Positions 33,548 through 42,405 of a DNA stretch of 52,381 nucleotides are shown here, in pieces (the stretch's first letter is position 1; the number at the start of each line of letters is the position of its first letter). Origin of the DNA: Halioglobus sp. (GTDB lineage: Bacteria > Pseudomonadota > Gammaproteobacteria > Pseudomonadales > Halieaceae); NCBI GenBank assembly GCA_028825045.1, contig JAPKAY010000024.1, positions 1-52,381 of the forward strand. The letters are read 5' to 3'. The notes under the pieces were generated by a model. The model was given only the letters and a program-made list of their open reading frames with translations. It was not told the origin of the DNA and did no database searches. A program made the translations under genes and the position numbers.

Positions 33548-35038
33548 ATGAAGAGCTTGGGTAGTTTCAGCATCAGTGCACAGGAATCTCAAGCTTTCGC
33601 GCGTTTTTCCGGCGACTTTAATCCACTTCATCTGGATCCAGTGGCCGCGCGGCGTACCCAGTTTGGCCAAACACTGATTCACGGTGTCTTTGGAACTCTC
33701 AGAGCTATCGATTTGTGGTTGGCGCATGCCGACAGTCACTGCGCGCTTGCACGCCTCAAGGTCAAATACAGTAGGCCGGCAAGCCAGGGCCTGAAACTCA
33801 GTGTCAGCGCAGACACCTCAGGTGATGTCATTCGCCTCGAGGTATTCGCCAGTGGGGTTCGATGCCAGATTATCGAGTTTGAGTTTTCCCAAGACCCCGC
33901 GGATGCCGCAGCGCAACCGGTCGAACCCCTGGGAAGCGCCTGTACCGAAAACTCAGTTACTTGTCGCGACACAACCATTGCTGGTTGTATGGAACTGGCA
34001 GATACGGTTGAACTTCTCTGGGACAACGAACTGGCCGCCTCTTTACTTCCCAATGCAAGCAAGCTGCTACCCCAGAGTCAGCTCGCCACCATTATCGCCA
34101 GTACCCAAATCGTGGGAATGAAATGCCCGGGCCTGCATTCGGTTTTCGCCCAGTTACAGCTGGAATTTTTGCCCGCGAATACGGACTCGGTCAGTCGCCA
34201 GAATACACATCTTAACTATGAGGTGCTCAAAGCCGATGCCCGTATTGACCAGGTTCAACTGACGCTGAGCAATGCCTATGCCCGCGGTACGTTGGAAGCT
34301 TTCTTTCGTGCCCGGCCAGCACAACAGGCCCGTTTTGAGGCGATTGCGGAGTTGATCTCTCGCGATGAATTCAGCAACCAAAATGCACTTGTAATAGGCG
34401 GATCCAGAGGACTCGGCGAGGTTATCACCAAGGTTCTCGCAGCCGGTGGTGCCACCGTTATGCTGACGTATGCGGCGGGTAAAGATGACGCGTTCAATGT
34501 ATCTGCGGAGATTGCAGAGCATCGGCCAGCACCCCCTGTTTGCCAACTGAATGTGCTTGACGGTGCGATAAGCCATCACACTGAAGAGTTTTGTGCTGCC
34601 GTTTCACACATCTACTATCTCGCCTCGCCGGTCATTACCAAGGGCGACAGCAACCGATGGGATCAGAATTTATTTTCGAAGTATTGTGATTTCTACGTTA
34701 CCGGGTTGGCGCACCTGCTGCACCAGGTTGGGCGATTTTCCTCGCTCGACACCCCGATTCAGTTATTTATTCCATCCAGCATCTTCCTGGATGACAGTAC
34801 AACCGAAGCAAAGGGCTTTGACGAGTATATAGCAGCCAAGGCTGCTGCCGAGGCGTATGTAAGACGTTTTGAAAACACTCATAGCAACTGGAGCGTTGTG
34901 GCCCCAAGACTACCCAGGTTGCATACAGATCAGACCAGCGGCATTAAAAGTATAGATGAACAGGACACTCTTAAAGTTATAATTGATCAGCTAAAAAAGG
35001 AGTTCGGCCAAACCGAAAAGGCAAAGCCTAACGGGTAA
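33548..35038 (+). CDS. MaoC-like dehydratase / SDR reductase fusion
   Basis: A 496-residue bifunctional protein. The N-terminus is a MaoC-type hot-dog hydratase (FSGDFNPLHLD, residues 20-30, then FGQTLIHGV). A middle hot-dog-like segment (about 140-260) is followed by a short-chain dehydrogenase (NAD(P)-binding GGSRGLGE near residue 280, catalytic Tyr427-xxx-Lys431 in EYIAAKAAAE). Such pairs reduce and hydrate acyl thioesters in fatty-acid or polyketide-like assembly. It may therefore make or trim the acyl group loaded on the acyl carrier protein encoded 3.3 kb downstream. It overlaps the convergent acyltransferase gene by 11 bp at its 3' end. Exact substrates are unknown. Confidence 0.82.
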   Translation: MKSLGSFSISAQESQAFARFSGDFNPLHLDPVAARRTQFGQTLIHGVFGTLRAIDLWLAHADSHCALARLKVKYSRPASQGLKLSVSADTSGDVIRLEVFASGVRCQIIEFEFSQDPADAAAQPVEPLGSACTENSVTCRDTTIAGCMELADTVELLWDNELAASLLPNASKLLPQSQLATIIASTQIVGMKCPGLHSVFAQLQLEFLPANTDSVSRQNTHLNYEVLKADARIDQVQLTLSNAYARGTLEAFFRARPAQQARFEAIAELISRDEFSNQNALVIGGSRGLGEVITKVLAAGGATVMLTYAAGKDDAFNVSAEIAEHRPAPPVCQLNVLDGAISHHTEEFCAAVSHIYYLASPVITKGDSNRWDQNLFSKYCDFYVTGLAHLLHQVGRFSSLDTPIQLFIPSSIFLDDSTTEAKGFDEYIAAKAAAEAYVRRFENTHSNWSVVAPRLPRLHTDQTSGIKSIDEQDTLKVIIDQLKKEFGQTEKAKPNG

Positions 35039-36137
35039 TAATTTGCCGGAATTTAGAAATTACCTGTTCAAAAAGTGCCAGCAATTGCTCCACCCAGCCC
35101 TTCCAAAGATCCTTCTTATGCTCCGTAAACGTAGCAAGCACGTAAGTAGACACGATCGTAAATGGCACAACAACCAGGTAGCGCGGAATCCCCTCTTCGA
35201 CCCAGGAAAAACTCGCACTGTAAAACCAAAGTAACGGTTGATGAAACAGATAGATCGAGAAGGTGGCTCCTGCCAGATACCGGATAGTGGACTGCAGCCG
35301 ACCGGGCACCTCCCCTACTCGGGCCAGCAACACTCTCAAACTGACAAAATGGAGCGATAGAACAATACCAAGATAATAATCACTTATGAACTGACGACTG
35401 AAGGACAATTCCAGGTGTAAATCATCACCCAGCCATTCCTGTAACGTGCCCCATCCCCATTGCCCGATATTGAAATGGATATACAAATACCCGCCCAGCA
35501 GAGAAAGGATTAGACACAACCAGGCACTGGCGACAGACATTTGTACGAGGGAAGGGGAACGATAAATCCAGACACCCATCCACCATACGGGTAAAAGGAG
35601 AATAATTTTCGGCCCAAGAAGCAGGCACAGCACTCCAAACGCGAACCATTTACGCCTGCCTTCAAAAAAGAAGAGCACACCAAACAGGACGTAATACCAG
35701 ACTTCATAATTTAATGACCAGTAAGGTACATTAGTAAAAAGTTGTATGCCCAAAGCCCAAATTTCATTCAAAAATAAAGTACTGGTAATAACGCGTACTA
35801 CTGGCAGATCCCAAGCCCTATAACCCTCAGGGTAGGCCAATTCGTTGATCTGAAAACCGACTAAATCGAGAGTCGCGGTAAGAATAATGGCCGGGATCGC
35901 CACCGAGAAAATTCGCGCCGCACGGGCTACCATAAAGCCGCGAAAATCCTGCTCACGGGTATCCGCAACATAGGCAATGACGAAGCCCGATAGTACAAAG
36001 AATATAACGACCGCTTCATGGCCAAGGCTGGTGATCACAAATCCAGGACGGTAAATCCAGTTTGCATGGTATAGCAGCACCAACATGGCAGCCAAAAACC
36101 TAACCACATCGAGGTAAAGCGAGAATGCCCGAGACAT
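35028..36137 (-). CDS. Acyltransferase-3 family membrane protein (OafA/YrhL-like)
   Basis: A 369-residue inner-membrane protein with about ten helices of the acyltransferase-3 family, which adds acetyl or other short acyl groups to surface glycans. The start MSRAFSLYLDVVRFLAAMLVLLYH contains the family R/K-x10-H pattern and FFVLSGFVIAY follows. The C-terminal FSIYLFHQPLLWF is also typical. The frame is open to a GTG at 36194; the ATG at 36137 gives the usual family N-terminus but has no clear binding site. Context with a glycan locus supports O-acylation of a polysaccharide. Confidence 0.88.
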   Translation of the reverse strand: MSRAFSLYLDVVRFLAAMLVLLYHANWIYRPGFVITSLGHEAVVIFFVLSGFVIAYVADTREQDFRGFMVARAARIFSVAIPAIILTATLDLVGFQINELAYPEGYRAWDLPVVRVITSTLFLNEIWALGIQLFTNVPYWSLNYEVWYYVLFGVLFFFEGRRKWFAFGVLCLLLGPKIILLLPVWWMGVWIYRSPSLVQMSVASAWLCLILSLLGGYLYIHFNIGQWGWGTLQEWLGDDLHLELSFSRQFISDYYLGIVLSLHFVSLRVLLARVGEVPGRLQSTIRYLAGATFSIYLFHQPLLWFYSASFSWVEEGIPRYLVVVPFTIVSTYVLATFTEHKKDLWKGWVEQLLALFEQVISKFRQIITR

Positions 36138-36465
36138 TTGACGCGCCCGTAAGAAATACAGCTTAAAATAATATGCTAGAATCTCATGACACACTAGGCC
36201 ACGCCAGCCCTTTTGAGAGTCAATTCACAGTCTCGAAAGGATAAGGCAGCACAATCGACCAAGTGCGTGTAATCTTTCGCATCATTACCCGGATTTATTG
36301 GCTGGTCCACAACAACGTGGGAATAGCCGGGACGCCAACTCTGATGCGGTTGGATCTGAAATAGCAGCGCACCCAGACGGAGCAGGCTGACTATTGTAGG
36401 ATATCAATTCGGCAGGAGAATCAAACGCTGAAATGGAAAATGCTGTCACAAGCCCCTGACCGACC
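36138..36465. other. Divergent promoter region between acyltransferase and FkbH genes
   Basis: This 328-bp gap must carry promoters in both directions. A minus-strand TTGACT at about 36217-36222 is a candidate -35 without a clean -10. No gene or hairpin of note. Confidence 0.35.
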
Positions 36466-38334
36466 ATGAAGATATCGGACGCCCAATTCGACAAGCTTCT
36501 GACTGTGCAATCTGCGCAGGAGCTAAAAAGTTTCCTGGCCCAGCGCAGGATGGTTCCTTCACTGCCACAGGCTAACACGCTACGACAGCACCTCGGCAAC
36601 CTGCAAAACAGCCTGAAAAAGATTCGATTGGGTATCGTACATACCTACACCAGTGAACTACTCGATCCCTGGCTACTGTTTAGTGCCGCCCTAAACCAAC
36701 TCGATCTGGATATCTACCATGCGCCCTATGGGGTTACCTTACAGGCAGCAGAAGCAAACTCAGGGCTAGTCAACCACAGTCCTGAAGTCACACTGCTTTT
36801 GTTAACCAAAGAAGACCTCCATCCGGCTTTCCAGAAACCCCCTGCCGGCATCAAACTCGCAGACAGACAAGAGATAGACAATCAGTTCCAACGCACAGTA
36901 CAGGGCCTGGTAGCTGCGTTGCGCGACAAACTGACAGGGCAACTCATCGTGACGATTTTACCAAGCCCCGCATCCCCCGGACTTGGCATGTACGACGATA
37001 TGGCCGAGAATTCCGAGACCCTATGGTGGAGTCAAACCAAAGCTTGTCTTGCGAACCGCTTCAGAACTGAATTCAGCGGCGTTGGACTACTCGATCTCGA
37101 TCAATTGGTCATGCAAATTGGGCGAGACAGTTTCTTCGACTCCCGCTTGTGGTATTCCTCGACATTCCCTTTCACTTCACAAGGCGCCCTGGCAGTTTCA
37201 AATGCGGTAACCTCCACCGCGGCCAGCCTGCACCTCACCAAGGCCAAAGTTATCGCATTGGATGCCGATAACACGCTCTGGGGTGGCGTTATCGGCGAGG
37301 ACGGCATAAACGGTATCGCTCTGGGTAAAGAATACCCCGGGAGGGCCTTTGTTGACTTCCAGAAGCGTCTACTGAGTCTGCAACAGCGTGGGTTTTTACT
37401 GGTGCTGTGTAGCAAAAATAATCCAGACGACTTAAACGAAGTGCTGGTGGACCACCCTCACCAGGTGCTAAAAACCGAGCACTTTGCAGCACAGCGCGTA
37501 AATTGGCTTTCCAAGCCCGACAACCTGGCCTCTCTGGCAGAAGAACTGAATTTGGGGCTGGACTCGTTTATTTTCGTCGATGACAGCGACCACGAATGCT
37601 CTGCTGTCAGGCACAGCCTGAAGGAGGTTCTGGTAGTGCAGGTTCCTTCAAGACCGGCCGAGATCCCCGGTTGCCTCGATGCGGTGGCAAGACTGGAAAT
37701 TACCGCGCTCACCACAGAAGACCTTGAAAAAACTGCCATGTATTCACAGGAGCGCCAGCGTAAATCACAGCTGGAGGCACTCACTGAAACCGGCAGTAGT
37801 ATTGACGACTATCTTCTGTCACTGAATATGAAAATGACTGTCGGACTCAACGACCTATCTCACCTATCCAGGCTCTCCCAACTTACCCAAAAAACCAATC
37901 AGTTTAATTTGACTACACGACGTTACAGCGAACAAGATCTGGCGGAAAAAATTGGCGATGAAAATACTTTCGTGTATCACTTTTCACTGGGAGATAATTT
38001 CGGCGACAGCGGGATTGTAGGTCTGGCTATTATCGAAAGAGATTCAGGTGAAAAGGCGCAGCTGGATACATTCTTAATGTCGTGTCGTGTTATCGGACGC
38101 CAGGCAGAGCAAGCTTTTCTCCACACCATTCTGAGAGATCTTCGGGTAAAGGGTGTTGAAGCGCTATCTGCAGAATATATTCCAACCCGAAAGAATGTCT
38201 TGGTACAATCGTTTTTACCAGACAATGGATTCAACGTTACCGTGGATGGCTCCGGTGATCTAAGCCTCGCGGGGACCGCGATCCATACCGATAATGATTT
38301 TCCTATAATTATTGAAGGGCCATTATTACAATGA
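36466..38334 (+). CDS. FkbH-like HAD-superfamily protein (HAD-IIIC)
   Basis: A 622-residue cytoplasmic protein. The N-terminal about 250 residues resemble the SGNH-like lobe seen in FkbH proteins. The HAD-IIIC domain starts at ALDADNTLWGGVIGEDG (Asp266 and Asp268), with CSKNN and FVDDSDHE as later HAD motifs. The C-terminal about 150 residues form the GNAT-like region (QLTQKTNQFNLTTRRYS). FkbH-type enzymes take 1,3-bisphosphoglycerate and load the glyceryl unit on an acyl carrier protein as a thioester. The stop overlaps the start of the carrier-protein gene (ATGA), the classical FkbH-ACP pairing. The glyceryl group may be built into a lipid or transferred to a glycan by the acyltransferases downstream. 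Confidence 0.88.
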   Translation: MKISDAQFDKLLTVQSAQELKSFLAQRRMVPSLPQANTLRQHLGNLQNSLKKIRLGIVHTYTSELLDPWLLFSAALNQLDLDIYHAPYGVTLQAAEANSGLVNHSPEVTLLLLTKEDLHPAFQKPPAGIKLADRQEIDNQFQRTVQGLVAALRDKLTGQLIVTILPSPASPGLGMYDDMAENSETLWWSQTKACLANRFRTEFSGVGLLDLDQLVMQIGRDSFFDSRLWYSSTFPFTSQGALAVSNAVTSTAASLHLTKAKVIALDADNTLWGGVIGEDGINGIALGKEYPGRAFVDFQKRLLSLQQRGFLLVLCSKNNPDDLNEVLVDHPHQVLKTEHFAAQRVNWLSKPDNLASLAEELNLGLDSFIFVDDSDHECSAVRHSLKEVLVVQVPSRPAEIPGCLDAVARLEITALTTEDLEKTAMYSQERQRKSQLEALTETGSSIDDYLLSLNMKMTVGLNDLSHLSRLSQLTQKTNQFNLTTRRYSEQDLAEKIGDENTFVYHFSLGDNFGDSGIVGLAIIERDSGEKAQLDTFLMSCRVIGRQAEQAFLHTILRDLRVKGVEALSAEYIPTRKNVLVQSFLPDNGFNVTVDGSGDLSLAGTAIHTDNDFPIIIEGPLLQ

Positions 38335-38567
38335 GCGTTTTCGAAAAACTACAAAGCATTATGGCAGCCACCCTGGAAGTGCCAACAAACGCTATCAGCG
38401 AAAGCTCTGCCATGGACTCGATAGAAGAATGGGACTCGCTTGGTCACGTGCACATTATGGTCGCACTCGAGCAAGCTTTTGACCTGTATATGGATGTTGA
38501 TGATTTTGCCAAACTCGACAGCGTGCCTGCTATTCTTCAGTATCTTGAATCGGAGAGCGTCAGCTAA
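38331..38567 (+). CDS. Acyl carrier protein
   Basis: A 78-residue four-helix carrier. The phosphopantetheine site is Ser36 in EWDSLGHV, in place of the DSL motif of fatty-acid ACP, and the helix-II region VALEQAFDLYMD is acidic. The ATG overlaps the FkbH stop by four bases, so the two are made together. It most likely carries a glyceryl or related acyl group from the FkbH-like enzyme to the AAC(3)-like protein encoded 13 bp downstream or to the MBOAT. Confidence 0.92.
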   Translation: MSVFEKLQSIMAATLEVPTNAISESSAMDSIEEWDSLGHVHIMVALEQAFDLYMDVDDFAKLDSVPAILQYLESESVS

Positions 38568-38579
38568 CGTGCTACCCGC

Positions 38580-39479
38580 ATGAGTATTGTTGAACACTTT
38601 TCCTCTCTTCTTCTTAGGCTATTGCCTCACGAGCAGTTCCTTAAGTTTCGATCAATCTATATCAAGCTTAAGGCGAAAGCATCCCCACTTCTGCAACTGA
38701 TCTACGGCACCTTCACGGCTGATGAATTAATTACTGAATTAGAAACTCGTTTAGATAAGGACTGGACAATCCTTATGGTTCACAGCTCTGTCAACAACCT
38801 GCTGCCCATGTACCAGGGCAATGCATTGGAACTGGTCAAAGCCCTCATCGCGTTCTGCGGACCACATCGCACCCTGGTGATGCCTGCATTCAATTTCGGC
38901 GAAAATGGTGAAGGCGCGCACGACACACTCAAAAAGAACCCTCGATTCGACCTGCGCAGAACGCCCTCACAAATGGGGCTTCTCACCGAGCTTTTCCGCA
39001 GGTCCAAAGGTGTTGTGCAAAGCAGACACCCAGTCTATCGAGTAGCCGCACTCGGCCCGGAAGCAGAAGCCTTGGTATCTGATCATAATCTTGCGCCCAA
39101 CGGCATGGGCCAAGGCACTCCATTTGACTACATGGCCTTGCACAATGCACAGATTATTGGCATTGGTAAAAGCTTTCAGGTTATGACTCAGGTACACCAT
39201 GTTGAAAGCTTGCTTGGCGATGATTGGCCTGCCCCCCAGACATCAACCCCAAACCTACCCATTACACTAATGGATGCGCGCGGTGAGATCGAGATGGAAA
39301 TCGGCGGCGTGCACCAGCAGTGGAACTTCAATATATGGAAACTCCGGGAAATAATGTCCAGTGAGAGTTTAAGGGAGTGGCGCTTTCACAATTGCCCAAT
39401 ATTTGCCGCTCGAGCGCAGGAAGTAACTGATAGACTGTTCGAAGCAGGCCAGCGCGGCTTTACGCTGTACGACCCTTAG
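38580..39479 (+). CDS. AAC(3)-family (YokD-like) acyltransferase
   Basis: A 299-residue protein of the aminoglycoside N(3)-acetyltransferase fold: MVHSSVNNL (near residue 64), VMPAFNFGENG, the conserved SRHPVYRVAALG (near 145-156) and GMGQGTPF. Despite the family name, members in glycan loci are not resistance enzymes; they N-acylate amino sugars using acyl-CoA or acyl-ACP. Location 13 bp after the acyl carrier gene and just before a NodB-like deacetylase fits deacetylation followed by re-acylation of an amino sugar. The ATG at 38580 lacks a strong binding site, which is consistent with coupling to the upstream gene. Confidence 0.82.
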   Translation: MSIVEHFSSLLLRLLPHEQFLKFRSIYIKLKAKASPLLQLIYGTFTADELITELETRLDKDWTILMVHSSVNNLLPMYQGNALELVKALIAFCGPHRTLVMPAFNFGENGEGAHDTLKKNPRFDLRRTPSQMGLLTELFRRSKGVVQSRHPVYRVAALGPEAEALVSDHNLAPNGMGQGTPFDYMALHNAQIIGIGKSFQVMTQVHHVESLLGDDWPAPQTSTPNLPITLMDARGEIEMEIGGVHQQWNFNIWKLREIMSSESLREWRFHNCPIFAARAQEVTDRLFEAGQRGFTLYDP

Positions 39480-39505
39480 GAATATCACCTACACAGGCAC
39501 AGCGA

Positions 39506-40513
39506 GTGACTCCAAAAAACCCAACTCAAATTTGTATTTCAATCGATACCGAATTCAGTATCGCCGGCCACTTTAACGAGCCAGATGTTTACATGCCTTT
39601 AGCCGAGCCTGTTGTCTATGGCTCTGTCGATGGCAAAGAAGAGTCTCTGGGTTTTATGCTAGAAACATTCGACCACTACAATACCAAGGCAACGTTTTTT
39701 GTAGAGTGCGCAAACTATTTCTATTTTGGTGACGAGCCGATGCAAACGGTCATCAATCGGTTAAAGGCGGCCGGGCAGGATATCCAACTGCACATCCATC
39801 CGGTCTGGCTCACTTTTAACAACATTCCGGAACTGGGAGATTTCCCGCAGAATGATGACTGCATCGGGCGCAGTAAAGAGGAGTTAACGCGCGCATTTAG
39901 TGCTTGCATTGATGTCTTTCAACGCTGGGTGGGTCGTAAACCGCTCGCCATTCGCACTGGGAGTCTGCGCGCTGATGAGAACGTATATCACGTCATGCGG
40001 GATTTGGGCATCCCCATGAGCTCCAACGTCGCAATGGGCATATTCCAACCCAACGAGGCATTGCTTTCGCACGACTCTGGTCGTCACCTGATTCACGACG
40101 TTATGGAGCTACCCGTATTCACCTACCAAGACAGCAATATTGCCGGGAAAACCCACAAAAAATCCCTCCAGATTACCAGTTGCTCCTGGCCGGAAATGAA
40201 ACACTTGTTGTGGAAAGCGAGAAAGTCAGGTGTTGAGAATATCGTGATCCTCACCCACCCTTTCGAGTACATTAAAAAAAGAGATTTTCGCTACAGCAAA
40301 CTGACCAAAAATCGGGTGAATCAAACGCGTCTACAAAATCTTTGTCAGTTTATTCAGCAACATTCAGAGGATTTTGTGTCGGTGGACTTTAGCAGCCAAT
40401 ATCCTTCTTGGGCAGCATCAGAGCTCAATCAACAAGCTATTGAAATACCGACAATTTACGCAATTGGCCGTAAATTACACAATCGTCTGAATGATGTGGT
40501 TTGGAGTTATTGA
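39506..40513 (+). CDS. NodB-like polysaccharide deacetylase-type protein
   Basis: A 335-residue cytoplasmic protein with the polysaccharide deacetylase fold: SIDTEF (Asp14, the first metal/catalytic Asp), TKATFFVE, and the metal-binding QLHIHPVW (near residue 94). RTGSLRADE is the later conserved Arg block and ILTHPFEY the C-terminal His. There is no signal peptide, so it would act on a cytoplasmic, lipid-linked or nucleotide-linked sugar. The start is GTG at 39506, 26 bp after the AAC(3)-like stop, with no ATG alternative. It is last in the FkbH-ACP-acyltransferase-deacetylase operon. Confidence 0.85.
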   Translation: MTPKNPTQICISIDTEFSIAGHFNEPDVYMPLAEPVVYGSVDGKEESLGFMLETFDHYNTKATFFVECANYFYFGDEPMQTVINRLKAAGQDIQLHIHPVWLTFNNIPELGDFPQNDDCIGRSKEELTRAFSACIDVFQRWVGRKPLAIRTGSLRADENVYHVMRDLGIPMSSNVAMGIFQPNEALLSHDSGRHLIHDVMELPVFTYQDSNIAGKTHKKSLQITSCSWPEMKHLLWKARKSGVENIVILTHPFEYIKKRDFRYSKLTKNRVNQTRLQNLCQFIQQHSEDFVSVDFSSQYPSWAASELNQQAIEIPTIYAIGRKLHNRLNDVVWSY

Positions 40514-40549
40514 GGACCTGCCCGACTATCTTTGACATTCAAACTTTAC

Positions 40550-40963
40550 TCAGGCTGCGGCCATATCCTCATAACGTCGGCCACCAGTAATTCGACGGTC
40601 ACGCAAACTCCAAAACTCTGATTCACGGGATTCCTTAATCTGAACAAGGCGGCGGTCTCGAGAACCATCGCGACGATCTGTATGGTGAATGTACTTACAA
40701 TCACAGCCCTCGGCTATACAATCTGGCAAAGGCAATCCGGGAGCATCTTCGCTCAGGAACCGCTGAGCTTTAATCGTATCGGCGGCTGAACAGCCTTCTC
40801 GAGTGGGTTCAATGGATACAGCATGAAAGGGGTTACTCGCCCCGCCCCTTGTTCTGCGATTTTGCCCACTGTTATTTTGAGCAGAAATTCTGGAAGGTAG
40901 CACAAGGCCCAAAAACACCAATACACCAATGGCCATTGCTGTCAGTAGAATCCCAATCTGCAT
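40550..40963 (-). CDS. Single-span membrane protein of unknown function
   Basis: A 137-residue protein with one N-terminal membrane helix (ILLTAMAIGVLVFLGLVL) and a basic soluble tail. The tail has a Cys cluster (CIAEGCDCKY) next to HHTDRRDGSRDRR, and a second Arg-rich block RDRRITGGRR. The C-x-C and RR(D/T)G-RR arrangement recurs in hypothetical proteins I associate with gammaproteobacteria, but no function is known to me. The ATG at 40963 has GGAG seven bases upstream. It is convergent with the deacetylase gene. Confidence 0.7.
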   Translation of the reverse strand: MQIGILLTAMAIGVLVFLGLVLPSRISAQNNSGQNRRTRGGASNPFHAVSIEPTREGCSAADTIKAQRFLSEDAPGLPLPDCIAEGCDCKYIHHTDRRDGSRDRRLVQIKESRESEFWSLRDRRITGGRRYEDMAAA

Positions 40964-41238
40964 TCTTATCTCCGATGTGCAGCAGCAGTCATTTGTCCAA
41001 GGAAAATTTACCTTAACCCCATGTGTTAGCTAAGCGCAAGCACGATGCTGAGCACCGTTATAGCATACTGAATCGGCTGATCGACGAGTACCGCGAAAGA
41101 AATTGCTGCATAAGCTGAAAGTTTGGTAAGGCATGTCATGATATAACTTTTAACTATTTATATGTATTAATATTGTTCATATTTTATATATCTTGATTCC
41201 GTTGGTAGCATCGACTGAGGATAGAACTACGAATGTGA

Positions 41239-42405
41239 ATGAAAACTTTTGATCTAACGTTCAATGGAGCTTTGCTCCCAGGCCATGATCCCCAGCAGGT
41301 CAAGCGGGAGGAGCGCGCGGGCCCCAAGACCCTACAAAAAATCGCGGACAATTGCACAGAAACGACTCCAATATCAGAAGTAATTCCCAGTTTCGACCAC
41401 GCGATACCTTTCGAAGCACCTCCGACGATTGTGCAAGCCGAGGATTCTTGGTCTGCCGCTAGCCCGGACACTGCAACCGAAGGTTCAGCACAGAAAAATC
41501 TTTTCCTCACCGAGAGTCGACAAGCTATTAGCAGGTTGAGGGCGCTTGCAGCTAAAACGAAGAGTAATTTGCAAGTGAAATCGACGGCGCTTCAGCGTCG
41601 ACGAGAAGTAATCGATGCTACTGCCAACGAAAGACTGGCTGAAGTTGAACAACTCAGTGAGACGACGCGACGGCGCAGCGAACAGGCAACTACCGAGCTA
41701 TACAAATTGGAAGGCAAAGAGCTTCAGACCGGCAAGGCACTGACCACCGCAACGAAGCAACGGGAGAAACTAACACAGGAACAGGCGAACCATCAGGTCG
41801 CACAACTAAACGCACAGAGAAAGCAGGCCGCCGAAGAAGACGCGACAGTACTGGCCCAACTGAAACAATCGCTGGAAGAAACACGTCTCGCGGCAGCGAA
41901 TGAACTGGGACGCTTGCGAAAACTGCTACAGGATTATCAACGTGAAGCAAAAATCGATATAGGAGCACTGGAAAATCAACTCAGCAACGTAAAAGCCAAG
42001 GCTCACTGTGAGATGACCACACTGGAGCTGCACAGGGATCAGGCTCTACACGAGTTGGAGCAAAAAATTCAAAAACTGCAACAGCGATGCGCGTCCGCCA
42101 AACAGCACGCTGCAAACAATTTCGCCCAGCTAAAACAACAGCAACAAGAAAAGCAAGATCGGGAAGACGAAGAACTTCGTCGACTACACACATTAAAACT
42201 CGAAATCGCTCACCAGCAAGAACGAGAGGTTGCAGAAGTGGAGCACGCCAATACCAGACTTCGCACGCGTACCCAAAAAGCGTTAAAAAAAATGCATTCC
42301 ATGGAACTTGAGACCAAACGACAGCAACGCAATGCTCTGCAAAGAGGTTCTGGAATCGAGGCTGGCCAATCTGGGGCAGCTGACCAGATGGAACCACATC
42401 CCTAG
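41239..42405 (+). CDS. Long coiled-coil protein with a small conserved N-terminal domain
   Basis: A 388-residue cytoplasmic protein. Residues 1-25 (FDLTFNGALLPGHDPQQVK) match a short conserved domain found at the start of several envelope-associated gammaproteobacterial proteins (F-x-G-x-L-x-x-G-x-D-x-x-x-V-K). A disordered segment runs to about residue 85. Residues about 90-365 are an almost uninterrupted Gln/Glu/Lys/Arg-rich coiled coil. A GAGGA site lies 17 bases before the ATG at 41239, close to an ATG-TGA start-stop pair at 41233, so initiation efficiency may be modulated. It is convergent with gmhA (4-bp overlap). A structural or scaffolding role is possible; function unknown. Confidence 0.65.
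   Translation: MKTFDLTFNGALLPGHDPQQVKREERAGPKTLQKIADNCTETTPISEVIPSFDHAIPFEAPPTIVQAEDSWSAASPDTATEGSAQKNLFLTESRQAISRLRALAAKTKSNLQVKSTALQRRREVIDATANERLAEVEQLSETTRRRSEQATTELYKLEGKELQTGKALTTATKQREKLTQEQANHQVAQLNAQRKQAAEEDATVLAQLKQSLEETRLAAANELGRLRKLLQDYQREAKIDIGALENQLSNVKAKAHCEMTTLELHRDQALHELEQKIQKLQQRCASAKQHAANNFAQLKQQQQEKQDREDEELRRLHTLKLEIAHQQEREVAEVEHANTRLRTRTQKALKKMHSMELETKRQQRNALQRGSGIEAGQSGAADQMEPHP

Noticed and set aside
38580..39479. AAC(3)-like gene as an aminoglycoside resistance determinant
   Set aside because: The gene is embedded in a glycan/ACP operon and such chromosomal family members usually act on sugars; nothing links it to resistance.
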